Positions 1 through 6,846 of a DNA stretch of 9,133 nt are shown here, one piece after another. How positions within the stretch are numbered: position 1 is the first letter of the stretch; each line of letters begins with the position of its first letter. Source of the stretch: CAVAVT01 sp963592185 (GTDB lineage Bacteria > Bacillota > Negativicutes > Selenomonadales > Selenomonadaceae); NCBI GenBank assembly GCA_963592185.1, contig CAVAVT010000062.1, positions 1 to 9,133 on the forward strand. The letters are read 5' to 3'. Under the pieces are notes generated by a model. The model was not told the origin of the DNA, did not search any database, and was given only the letters and a program-made list of their open reading frames with translations. The position numbers were made by a program, and so were the translations under genes.

Positions 1-147
1 TACCGCTAGCGAGGCTAGGAGCGAGAGCGTGTTTCTGAGGACATGCTTCCAAGGCATAAGCCACGAATGCGAACTGAAAGGGGTATCCATCCCCAAGTAG
101 AAAGATGAATAGAATTCTCGAAATTTCAAGAGTTAGGAGAGATAGAA
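1..147. other. Leader upstream of the FakA-like gene; possible mobile-element end
   Basis: No complete gene is visible here. One + frame is open from the window edge (2) to a TAG at 98-100, giving 32 residues that I do not recognise. It could be the tail of a truncated upstream gene or chance. The stretch has RNA-like features: a CGCTAGCG palindrome (4-11), a 4-bp hairpin ATGC/GCAT (43-46 with 54-57) and GGGG/CCCC (80-83 with 91-94). Near the gene, CTC (117-119) and GAG (130-132) flank a GAAATTTC palindrome, and TTTCAAG lies at 124-130. A structured 3' region ending in a hairpin and TCAA resembles right ends of IS200/IS605 or TnpB elements, but that is only a resemblance. The ribosome binding site of the next gene (AGGAGA, 135-140) follows. 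Confidence 0.25.
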
Positions 148-1413
148 ATGAGCGAAAACCGTGAAGTAATTACCGGCAGTGATTTTAAAAGAATGATTAC
201 CGGCGCATACAGCGAAGTACTTTTAGAATACGAAAACATCAACGAACTGGGGCAGGATCCGGCTGGACGGCACAGCAAAATCCCCGGAACCCATGTACTG
301 AGGACGTTGGGAGCCGCTGCACTTCCTTTAGCAGACACTAGAGACGAAAGCATCGGAGGCCTTGCACAAAGAGTTGCCTATGCTGCACTTCTGGGCGCAA
401 GAGGCAACGCCGGTGTAGTACTGGCACAGCTTTTCCGTGGAATCGCCAAGGGCCTTAACGGCAAATACAACGCCACCTCCTCAGAATTCGGCAAAGCCTT
501 CCAGTACGGAATCCTCTACGTACAGAGAGTATTCCCGGAGGACACTGAACGCCCAATTATCCGCACCGCAAAAGCCATCGCCAAGGGCGCATACCACGCC
601 GTAAGACAGAACCTTCCCATCTCGGAAATCCTTGCTGTTGCAAAGGAAGCCGGAGAACGCTGCATCGGCGAAACCGGCTGCCACGATGCTGGCGAAAAAC
701 TCATGGTAGTATTCATCAACGGCTGTCTCAAGGGACTTGACGGCAACTTCGTATCCCCTACAGTAAGTTTTGGCAGCGGCTACCGCTATAAAATGGACTA
801 TCCGGACCCCAGAAACGACAAGGCTCGTCCCTACTGCGTCTCACTGGTGGTGGAGCACTCCCAGATTTCTGCCGCAGAGGCTGAACGCCAGCTGAAGGAC
901 TACGGCGACTTCATTGTTACCAGCCGCCGTGACCACATGGTATACGTACACCTTCACACTGACCATCCAGGCGGAGTGCTGGAACAGGTTGTGGGCTGGG
1001 GACATCTTCGTGAGATTCACGTAAATACCATGGCTGAGCCGCACGCAATGGCAAAGGTCCGCAGCGCCCTTCTGCCTGTGGCCGTTCTCACCATAGCTTC
1101 CGGCCCTGCAGAGGCTAGAAAGCTTCAGGAGCTTGGCGCCTCCGTCATCCTTGAAGGGGATGAAAATGAGTGCCCCTCCGTTGCTGACGTGGTAAATGCT
1201 GCCCACAGCGATTTTGCAAGAAGCTACGTGCTCCTTTCCAACCACAGAGGACTTGAGCTTGTATTACGTCAGGCAAAAAGAATCCTTGGCGGCCGTGTGG
1301 AGCTGGTACTGGCAACAGACAAGGCTCAGCAGCTTGAGGCAATGAAGACTTTTGACAGCGAGCGAACCGTAAAGGAAAATGCGGAGAACATGAGAAAGGC
1401 TGCCGGTCTTTGA
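148..1413 (+). CDS. FakA-like DAK2/DegV-kinase family protein, short and lacking the catalytic Asp motif
   Basis: This 421-residue soluble protein resembles FakA, the ATP-binding subunit of fatty acid kinase, which works with FakB/DegV proteins to phosphorylate exogenous fatty acids. Support comes from the DhaL/DAK2-like N-terminal part, with ALLGARGNAGVVLAQLFRG around 80-98 (family GxRGNSGVILSQ) and HDAGEKL at 179-185 (family VDAGG-G). The FakA middle part is also recognisable: RPYCVSLVVE near 227-236 and VYVHLHTDHPGGVLEQ near 265-280. The key oddity is at about residues 32-50. Where FakA has FPVPDGDTGTNM, with its metal-binding aspartates, this protein reads GRHSKIPGTHV, so the Asp residues are lost. 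It also stops about 100-130 residues before the usual FakA end of about 550. ATG at 148 is preceded by AGGAGA with 7-nt spacing. It is probably a non-canonical or inactive relative. Family assignment is fairly sure; activity is not. Confidence 0.8.
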   Translation: MSENREVITGSDFKRMITGAYSEVLLEYENINELGQDPAGRHSKIPGTHVLRTLGAAALPLADTRDESIGGLAQRVAYAALLGARGNAGVVLAQLFRGIAKGLNGKYNATSSEFGKAFQYGILYVQRVFPEDTERPIIRTAKAIAKGAYHAVRQNLPISEILAVAKEAGERCIGETGCHDAGEKLMVVFINGCLKGLDGNFVSPTVSFGSGYRYKMDYPDPRNDKARPYCVSLVVEHSQISAAEAERQLKDYGDFIVTSRRDHMVYVHLHTDHPGGVLEQVVGWGHLREIHVNTMAEPHAMAKVRSALLPVAVLTIASGPAEARKLQELGASVILEGDENECPSVADVVNAAHSDFARSYVLLSNHRGLELVLRQAKRILGGRVELVLATDKAQQLEAMKTFDSERTVKENAENMRKAAGL

Positions 1414-1446
1414 TAAACATGGGCATTGAAAAGGTAGGATTAAAAC

Positions 1447-4400
1447 ATGCTGCATGACAATCAAATTAGCGGATGCACCAAATACGAGGTCTACAAGCGT
1501 GGATGCAGATACTTCGAGCAGGGAGCTGTACGTGAACTAACCCCGTCCTCGCTTGACCCCAATTCCTATACAGCGGAAGTGTACGGCAGCGATATGTACC
1601 ACGTGGAGGTGGAGCTGAACAGTCAGGGCGACAGGCTGAACCACTATGACTGCGACTGTCCTGCGGCACTACTTTACACCGGAGCCTGCAAGCACGTAAT
1701 CGCCGTGCTGAAGGCAATCCAGAATGAGCAGAGAAAAAGGGAAGCCAGCGTGAAAAAAGAGGCCTCCGGACGTGCCCTTATCAGCCTTTACAGCAAGGCG
1801 GCCCTTCAGGAGGAAAGACTGGCGGAGGCAAGACCTCTTCATCTGGAGCCAAAACTTTTTATCCATCGCATGGGCGTTAAAATGGAAAAATGGCTGGAGT
1901 TCAAAATCGGCTATGACAGGCTTTATGTGCTGAAAAGCATACTGGAGCTTATATTGCAGCCCGGCAGGGGAAACTCCGAGCTGGTACTTGGAAAAGAGCT
2001 TGTTATAAGGCCTGAGGAAATGCGCTTTGAAAAAGGAGTGTCCAATAGCCTTTGGCAGCTCATTATGAATGCCTGGCGTGACGACTCCGGACTCCATGGT
2101 GCGCCCTATTTAATGGGCCATGGCTCCGGCAGCTCCCCTCATATAGACAAAAAAAGATTCCGCCTTTCCGAGACGGAGTTTGAAAAATTTCTGGACATCA
2201 TGGGGGACAGGTCCTTTCAGGTAAGCTTTGACAATGTATTTGACGGCACAACGGAGGCTGTCAAAGGGAATCCGGACCTTCATCTGAACATCGAGGATGA
2301 AAATGGCGATGCTGTTATGTTTTTCAGCGAAGACAAGGTCATCCCCCTGGACAAGGACAGCCGTGTAATTTTCTGCGAAGACCGCATTTACAGGCCGGAG
2401 GCGGATTTTTCCCAAAAGATTGCCCCTGTCATGAACACCATGAGGGACTCGGAGCGCATAAGGCTCAGCGCTGACCTTCTGGGGGATTTTTTCTGCTACG
2501 TAATGCCAAACCTTCGGAAAACCGCCCATGTGAAAACCGCCGAAAGCTTCAAGGACCGCTTTGAATCCCTTGACCTTCGGGTGGAGGTCTATCTGGACTA
2601 CTACAAGGACGGGCTGGCCGCCACTCTGCGGTACAGTTATTCCGATGCGGCCTTCAACCCTGTTATACAGGAGGCTCCAAAGCTGGATAACAAAAAGCGG
2701 ATTGTTGTCAGGGACCGGCTTTTGGAGCAGCGTGTGCTCAGGCTTTTTGAAAAATACGGCTTTGAAAGAGAACATGCAAGGCTGGTGCAGCCTGACGAGG
2801 AGCGGACCTTCGACTTTATAACCGAGGGCATCCCAAGGCTCGATGAGATGGCGGACATTTTCTACGAAGAGGCTTTCGACAAAAAGCCTGTGAAGCGCTT
2901 TACGCCTCCAACTATAGGTGTCAGTGTCAATGACGAAAATATTTTGGAGCTGAATTTTGACACTAGTGAATATGACTTTGACGAAATGCTGGGAATTCTG
3001 TCCGCCTACAAGGAAAAACGCCGGTACCACAGAATGAAGGACGGCACCTTCGTAACCCTTGGGGAGCAGCAGCTGGATGCCATGGCGGAGCTGGCGGAGG
3101 AGGTTGCTCACAAGGGCGACAAAAAGCTCATACGAGACGGCCGCATGGAGCTTCCCCTCACTCAGGCACTTTATCTCGACTCCATTGCCGGAGACGGGCT
3201 GAAGCTGGTGGAAAGCGACCGTTTCCAAAAGTTCGTGGGGGACATTAAAAATCCACGGAACACCAAGGCCCCTGTGCCGAAGGAGCTTAAGGACATCCTT
3301 CGAGACTATCAGGTTACGGGCTACCGCTGGATGGAAGCCCTTTCCAGATACGGTCTTGGAGGCATTCTGGCTGACGACATGGGACTTGGAAAAACCCTTC
3401 AGACCATCGCCTTCATACTTGCTCACAAAAACACAATGAACGGCCCTGTGCTGGTGGTGGCGCCCACCTCGCTGGTGTACAATTGGCTCGAGGAAATCCG
3501 GAAATTTGCCCCTGTGCTGAAGGCTGTTGTGGTGGATGGGACGAAAACCCTCCGCAAGACACAGTTGGAGGACGGCATGAAAAATGCCGATGTGATTATC
3601 ACCACCTACAACCTTTTGAAAAGGGATATTGCCCTTTACGAAAAACAGCAGTTCAGCTATTGCTTCCTTGATGAGGCGCAGCAGATAAAGAATCCTGTGA
3701 CCCAGAACGCCAAGGCTGTGAAAAAAATCAAGGCGGAGGGACGTTTTGCGCTGACAGGAACTCCTATAGAGAACACTTTGACGGAGCTTTGGTCCATTTT
3801 TGACTTCATCATGCCGGGATATCTCTACTCCCACAAAAAGTTCAAGCAGAGCTTCGAGCTTCCGGTGGTCCGGGCGCAGGAGGAAAAAGCGAAGAACAAG
3901 CTTATCCGCCACATTTCCCCATTTATCCTCCGGAGGATGAAGCAGGACGTGCTGACGGAGCTGCCGGACAAGGTGGAGCGCCGCATGATAAATGTCATGA
4001 CCACGGAACAGGAAAAGGTCTACCGGGCGTATTTTGTCCAGGCGAAAAAGGACTTCGCTTCATATCTCAGCGACTTCGGCTTTGCGGAAAGCCGCCTTAA
4101 GATACTGGCACTTCTTACAAGGCTTCGACAGATTGCCTGCGACCCTTCGCTTTTCCTTGAAGGTTATGAGGGAGGCTCCGGAAAGCTGGATATGCTAGAG
4201 GAAATGGTTGCGGAGTCGGTGGAAACCGGACACAGGATGCTGATATTTTCCCAGTTCACCACCATGCTTCAAAAGATAGGAGCAAGGCTCTCCCACATGG
4301 GAGTGGGCTACATGTATCTTGACGGCGGCACCCCATCGAAAAAGCGTGTGGAAATGGTGAAGGAATTCAATGAGGGTCATCAGCCGGTGTTCCTTATTTC

Positions 4401-4692
4401 ACTGAAGGCTGGCGGCACCGGGCTGAATCTGGTGGGGGCGGATATGGTCGTTCACTACGACCCTTGGTGGAATCCGGCTGTGGAGGATCAGGCAACGGAC
4501 CGTGCCTACCGCATTGGGCAGAAAAACAATGTTCAGGTGCTGAAGCTCATTACCAAGGACACCATTGAAGAAAAAATCTATGACCTGCAGGAAAAGAAAA
4601 AAGCCCTCATCGGCGAAATGCTTCAGCCGGGAGAGAGCTTCCTTTCAAGGCTTTCAGAAAACGAAATCTGGGAGCTTTTCAAGGGCAAGTAA
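1447..4692 (+). CDS. SWIM zinc finger and SNF2-family DNA-dependent ATPase (helicase-like)
   Basis: This large 1081-residue cytoplasmic protein should couple ATP hydrolysis to translocation on DNA, as Swi2/Snf2 (superfamily 2) proteins do. Its cellular target in bacteria is poorly known. The N-terminus carries a SWIM zinc-binding motif, C69-x-C71-x9-C81-x-H83. A long middle region (roughly 120-600) corresponds to the SNF2-associated region of bacterial members. The motor follows with all main motifs: Walker A DDMGLGKT (643-650, K649), Walker B DEAQ (742-745), motif III ALTGTPIEN (768-776), an RMLIFSQF strand near 930, and motifs V-VI from SLKAGGTGLNL (985-995) to DPWWNPAVEDQATDRAYRIGQ (1005-1025; R1019, R1022). 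The length is normal for SWIM-SNF2 proteins. ATG at 1447 has an AGGTAGGA site (1432-1439) 7 nt upstream and lies 33 bp after the preceding stop, so the two genes are probably co-transcribed. No active-site residue appears to be missing. Confidence 0.95.
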   Translation: MLHDNQISGCTKYEVYKRGCRYFEQGAVRELTPSSLDPNSYTAEVYGSDMYHVEVELNSQGDRLNHYDCDCPAALLYTGACKHVIAVLKAIQNEQRKREASVKKEASGRALISLYSKAALQEERLAEARPLHLEPKLFIHRMGVKMEKWLEFKIGYDRLYVLKSILELILQPGRGNSELVLGKELVIRPEEMRFEKGVSNSLWQLIMNAWRDDSGLHGAPYLMGHGSGSSPHIDKKRFRLSETEFEKFLDIMGDRSFQVSFDNVFDGTTEAVKGNPDLHLNIEDENGDAVMFFSEDKVIPLDKDSRVIFCEDRIYRPEADFSQKIAPVMNTMRDSERIRLSADLLGDFFCYVMPNLRKTAHVKTAESFKDRFESLDLRVEVYLDYYKDGLAATLRYSYSDAAFNPVIQEAPKLDNKKRIVVRDRLLEQRVLRLFEKYGFEREHARLVQPDEERTFDFITEGIPRLDEMADIFYEEAFDKKPVKRFTPPTIGVSVNDENILELNFDTSEYDFDEMLGILSAYKEKRRYHRMKDGTFVTLGEQQLDAMAELAEEVAHKGDKKLIRDGRMELPLTQALYLDSIAGDGLKLVESDRFQKFVGDIKNPRNTKAPVPKELKDILRDYQVTGYRWMEALSRYGLGGILADDMGLGKTLQTIAFILAHKNTMNGPVLVVAPTSLVYNWLEEIRKFAPVLKAVVVDGTKTLRKTQLEDGMKNADVIITTYNLLKRDIALYEKQQFSYCFLDEAQQIKNPVTQNAKAVKKIKAEGRFALTGTPIENTLTELWSIFDFIMPGYLYSHKKFKQSFELPVVRAQEEKAKNKLIRHISPFILRRMKQDVLTELPDKVERRMINVMTTEQEKVYRAYFVQAKKDFASYLSDFGFAESRLKILALLTRLRQIACDPSLFLEGYEGGSGKLDMLEEMVAESVETGHRMLIFSQFTTMLQKIGARLSHMGVGYMYLDGGTPSKKRVEMVKEFNEGHQPVFLISLKAGGTGLNLVGADMVVHYDPWWNPAVEDQATDRAYRIGQKNNVQVLKLITKDTIEEKIYDLQEKKKALIGEMLQPGESFLSRLSENEIWELFKGK

Positions 4693-4737
4693 AAACTGTG
4701 TTTAGGAGAGAAAACTAAAAGCAAGGAGGAAAAAGCT

Positions 4738-5364
4738 ATGAAAGTTGTAGCAATTAACGGCTCGCCCCGGAGGGACGGCAACTGTGCAAAGATGCTTGAG
4801 GTGCTGGGAAAGGTACTTGAGCAGGAGGGTATCGAATTTGAGGTGTGCTATCCGGGACCTGACGTGCATCCCTGCATGGCATGTTATCACTGTCTGGAGC
4901 ACGGCACTCTTCGCTGTGTGTATGATGATGACGGCGTAAACGAGATTATCGGCAAATGCATCGAGGCTGACGGAATCGTGCTGGCATCTCCGGTGTACCA
5001 TGGCGGCATTGCCGGGGGAATGAAATGCGTGCTGGACCGCCTTATTCTTTCCGCAGGCTGCGGAGACAACCAGCTGAAGCACAAAGTGGGAGCTGCTCTC
5101 TGTACTCTTCGCCGTTCTGGCGGAATGGAGACCTATCAGCAGCTTCTCGGCACCATAAACACCATGGAGATGGTGCTTGTGACCTCTGACTACTGGAATG
5201 CTGTACATGGTGCAGACAAGGGGGAATCCCTGAAGGATGTTGAGGGCGTGGAGGTCATTGAAAAGCTTGGCAGAAACATTGCCTGGATGCTGAAGGTAAT
5301 CGACAAGGCTGGCATTGAGCCGCCTGAAAGCAAGCCCCGTACCATGATGAACTTTGTCCGCTAA
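4738..5364 (+). CDS. Flavodoxin-fold NAD(P)H-dependent FMN reductase / iron-sulfur flavoprotein-like
   Basis: This 208-residue cytoplasmic redox protein has the NADPH-dependent FMN reductase fold. The N-terminus KVVAINGSPRRDGN (2-15) is the typical first strand plus FMN-phosphate loop. LASPVYHGGIAGGMKCVLDR (82-101) matches the conserved second flavin-contact strand and following helix (family SPVYxxxxxxxxKxxxDR). Residues C46, C49, C52 and C60 form C-x2-C-x2-C-x7-C, the compact spacing that binds a [4Fe-4S] cluster in archaeal and clostridial iron-sulfur flavoproteins. A cluster is therefore plausible but not shown. Electron donors and substrates cannot be read from the sequence. ATG at 4738 is preceded by a strong AAGGAGG. 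The gene lies 45 bp after the SNF2 gene without a terminator between them, so it is probably the last cistron of the operon, ending at the hairpin near 5385. Other flavodoxin-like oxidoreductase roles remain possible. Confidence 0.88.
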   Translation: MKVVAINGSPRRDGNCAKMLEVLGKVLEQEGIEFEVCYPGPDVHPCMACYHCLEHGTLRCVYDDDGVNEIIGKCIEADGIVLASPVYHGGIAGGMKCVLDRLILSAGCGDNQLKHKVGAALCTLRRSGGMETYQQLLGTINTMEMVLVTSDYWNAVHGADKGESLKDVEGVEVIEKLGRNIAWMLKVIDKAGIEPPESKPRTMMNFVR

Positions 5365-5384
5365 AAGCTAACTAAAGAAACGCC

Positions 5385-5476
5385 GAAAAAAGGGCAGACC
5401 TTTCATTTGAACCGTCCCGTAGCTAGATTTTAAGTCCGGCTTCCGGGTTCCATTCATCTGAAGGTCTGCCTTTTTC
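5385..5476. terminator. Long compound bidirectional terminator
   Basis: A 10-bp perfect stem, GGCAGACCTT (5393-5402) with AAGGTCTGCC (5461-5470), is flanked by an A-tract (5386-5391) and a T-tract (5471-5475). It can therefore terminate transcripts from both strands. The 58-nt interior is itself structured: GAACC (5409-5413) can pair with GGTTC (5446-5450), and a CCGG-CTT-CCGG hairpin is possible inside. It sits between convergent genes: the flavodoxin-fold gene ending at 5364 and the double-glycine peptide gene ending at 5517 on the opposite strand. The interior is much larger than in a simple intrinsic terminator, so it might also be a repeat element or carry an RNA function. Confidence 0.8.
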
Positions 5477-5516
5477 CAGGTGGATAATGAATTGTTAGGT
5501 GGTACATCATTAGGTG

Positions 5517-5708
5517 TTAGGGTAGTCGATTTTCTTTGATTTTTTTTCTGATATAGTCCAAATCAGTCTCTTCTGATGGATCCTTTGGCTTAGGATTATT
5601 AATTATTTCAAATATGATGGGTGCCAAGGGATTGTCTGTCCAGGGAGACGATCCGCCGCTGACCTTTTCTATCTCTTCATTTCTGAGTACTTTTCTTTCG
5701 TCAGTCAT
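5517..5708 (-). CDS. Double-glycine leader peptide (bacteriocin- or signal-like)
   Basis: This 63-residue peptide has a leader ending in Gly18-Gly19: VLRNEEIEKVSGG (7-19). Counting back from the GG cut site, the hydrophobic residues V (-4), I (-7) and L (-12) and the Glu at -8 fit the canonical double-glycine leader recognised by C39-peptidase ABC exporters. Cleavage would release a 44-residue product (20-63) without cysteine. It starts SSPWTDNPLAPIIFEIINN and continues as a charged, Pro/Lys/Glu-rich tail. That lacks lanthipeptide or disulfide hallmarks, so the peptide could be an unmodified bacteriocin, a signalling peptide or a cargo of unknown role. The start is well supported: GGGAGG lies 8 nt upstream of ATG on the - strand (5717-5722). 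No transporter, immunity or maturation gene is in the window, so it is an orphan here. Leader recognition is confident; function is unknown. Confidence 0.75.
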   Translation of the reverse strand: MTDERKVLRNEEIEKVSGGSSPWTDNPLAPIIFEIINNPKPKDPSEETDLDYIRKKIKENRLP

Positions 5709-5801
5709 TTTAAAAACCTCCCTTTAAAATGTTTATGTTATGGACGTTAATTTCATATCTTTTGCACTTTATACGGGGGCCGGGACAATATATTACATTG
5801 C

Positions 5802-5815
5802 AGGAAAATTTTCCT
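5802..5815. promoter_or_regulatory. 14-bp perfect palindrome, candidate operator
   Basis: AGGAAAATTTTCCT is its own reverse complement and lies near the middle of the divergent intergenic region, about 130 bp upstream of the AraC-type start and about 95 bp upstream of the peptide start. It has no loop or T-run, so it is not a terminator. A dimeric regulator site is a reasonable reading. AraC proteins more often use direct repeats, so another factor could be the binder. Confidence 0.4.
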
Positions 5816-5855
5816 ATGGTGATTTTACAAAATCTTAAAAAACTTCTCTAAAATC

Positions 5856-5884
5856 TTGCGGTATTAATAGTAAAAGTATAAAAT
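5856..5884 (+). promoter_or_regulatory. Candidate promoter of the AraC-family/diguanylate cyclase operon
   Basis: TTGCGG (5856-5861) and TAAAAT (5879-5884) are separated by 17 bp and resemble -35 and -10 hexamers of the housekeeping sigma factor. They leave a leader of about 55 nt before the GTG start at 5947. The -35 matches the consensus only in its first half, which would suit an activator-dependent promoter. A second, weaker pair begins at TTGTTT (5886). Confidence 0.35.
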
Positions 5885-5946
5885 ATTGTTTAGGACTATT
5901 AGTGTTTTCATACAAAGTTACAGGCATATGCTAAGGGGGTAGAGCT

Positions 5947-6843
5947 GTGACTGTATTTTATCAGAAGGAACAGGGACTAAAGTCGGAGTTTGATGCAGAG
6001 AGTTTGCGGCTGCTTTATGCAGGATATGCAGATCACAATGAAACTACGGCTCCCACAGCACTTCACAATCATGTACACCATTTTGAAATGCAGTACGTAA
6101 GTCAGGGTGGTGCAAATCTCCGTATCGGCAGCCGCATGTACGCTGTCACCGAGGGGGATTTAATTATATACAACATGGGCGAGCTCCACGATGAGTGCGC
6201 CAACCGGGATACAGGCTTTTGCTTCTATAATTGTGGAATAAAGGGAGTAAAGCTAAAAAATCTTCCCGAAGGGTGGCTTCTTCCCTCCAATGTTTCTCCG
6301 GTAATTCACACCGGTGAAATGGCACCAGCGGTTCTTGGCATCTTCCAGGAGCTGTTCAGCCAGGCGGAGATGGAAAAGCCATGGCGTGAAATGGTCTGCA
6401 GAGCACTTCTGACGGCGCTCCTTACAATGGTTCTTCATCAGCTGGACCATACGGAGCTTCCTGAGCCGGACGAAAAGGACAGACTCTTCATCGACATAAA
6501 GGATTTTATCGACAATAATTTTTTGCAGGAATATTCAATAGAGGAGCTTAGTGACCAGTTCCACATGAGTCCCTCTGGATTTTCCCATCAGTTCAAAAAG
6601 CGTGCGGGGATTTCTCCGCTGCAATACATTATCCGCTGCCGGATTGGTATGGCACAGAAGCTCCTTACCACCACGGACCTTTCCATTACGGAGATAAGCG
6701 TCCGCTGCGGATTCGACAATATAAGCTACTTCAACAGCCAGTTTAAAAGAGTAACCACCTATTCGCCACAGGGTTTTAGAAAGATGAAGGTGGGCGAAAA
6801 GCAGTTCAAAAAGCTGGATGAGATTTGCGACTGGAGAAAGTGA
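5947..6843 (+). CDS. AraC-family transcriptional regulator with cupin-like sensor domain
   Basis: This 298-residue cytoplasmic DNA-binding regulator has an N-terminal cupin-type ligand domain (about 15-110). Its His-rich strand, LHNHVHHFEM (39-48), plus H81 resembles the H-x-H-x-x-x-E and later His pattern of cupins, so a metal or small ligand is possible. The C-terminal AraC DNA-binding domain has two helix-turn-helix units: SIEELSDQFHMSPSGFSHQF (197-216) and SITEISVRCGFDNISYFNSQF (246-266). The family signature SPQGFRK follows at 273-279. The size is typical for the family. The start codon is GTG at 5947, justified by AAGGGGG (5933-5939) 7 nt upstream. The gene is divergent from the double-glycine peptide gene and is followed after 3 bp by a diguanylate cyclase, so the two proteins are probably co-expressed. 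The effector is unknown. Confidence 0.93.
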   Translation: MTVFYQKEQGLKSEFDAESLRLLYAGYADHNETTAPTALHNHVHHFEMQYVSQGGANLRIGSRMYAVTEGDLIIYNMGELHDECANRDTGFCFYNCGIKGVKLKNLPEGWLLPSNVSPVIHTGEMAPAVLGIFQELFSQAEMEKPWREMVCRALLTALLTMVLHQLDHTELPEPDEKDRLFIDIKDFIDNNFLQEYSIEELSDQFHMSPSGFSHQFKKRAGISPLQYIIRCRIGMAQKLLTTTDLSITEISVRCGFDNISYFNSQFKRVTTYSPQGFRKMKVGEKQFKKLDEICDWRK

Positions 6844-6846
6844 TTC

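Larger units (their letters stand above)
5709..5946. promoter_or_regulatory. Divergent intergenic region between the peptide gene and the AraC-family operon
   Basis: This AT-rich stretch without a gene must hold promoters for two divergent transcripts. For the - strand peptide gene, the only -10-like hexamer I see at a sensible place is TATAAA (complement of 5768-5773); its -35 is poor. A GC-rich patch, GGGGGCCGGG (5775-5784), stands out against the surrounding AT-rich sequence. The AraC-type protein encoded next door is the obvious candidate to bind here, since such regulators often act on adjacent divergent promoters. This is inference from position. Confidence 0.5.

Noticed and set aside
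1..90. Open frame on the - strand from ATG (complement of 88-90) with a hydrophobic stretch resembling a signal peptide
   Set aside because: No ribosome binding site at proper spacing, only 30 codons visible, and the sequence is as well explained by a structured non-coding leader.
841..1464. Several open frames on the - strand across the FakA-like gene and its junction with the SNF2 gene
   Set aside because: All are antisense to well-supported genes, lack convincing ribosome binding sites and show no recognisable domains.
2110..3912. 600-codon open frame on the - strand
   Set aside because: It lies entirely inside and antisense to the SNF2 ATPase gene, whose motifs are intact. Its translation shows no family signatures, and codon bias of the real gene explains the long opening.
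5495..5522. Direct repeat TTAGGTG (5495-5501, 5510-5516) plus TTAGGG
   Set aside because: Two copies of a 7-mer in a short intergenic stretch are not enough to call a repeat element or binding site.
5368..5547. Possible -1 frameshift extension of the double-glycine peptide at a run of eight A (complement of 5540-5547), open to a stop at 5368-5370
   Set aside because: The extension would run straight through the bidirectional terminator. The peptide has its own in-frame stop and a plausible length, so this is probably chance.
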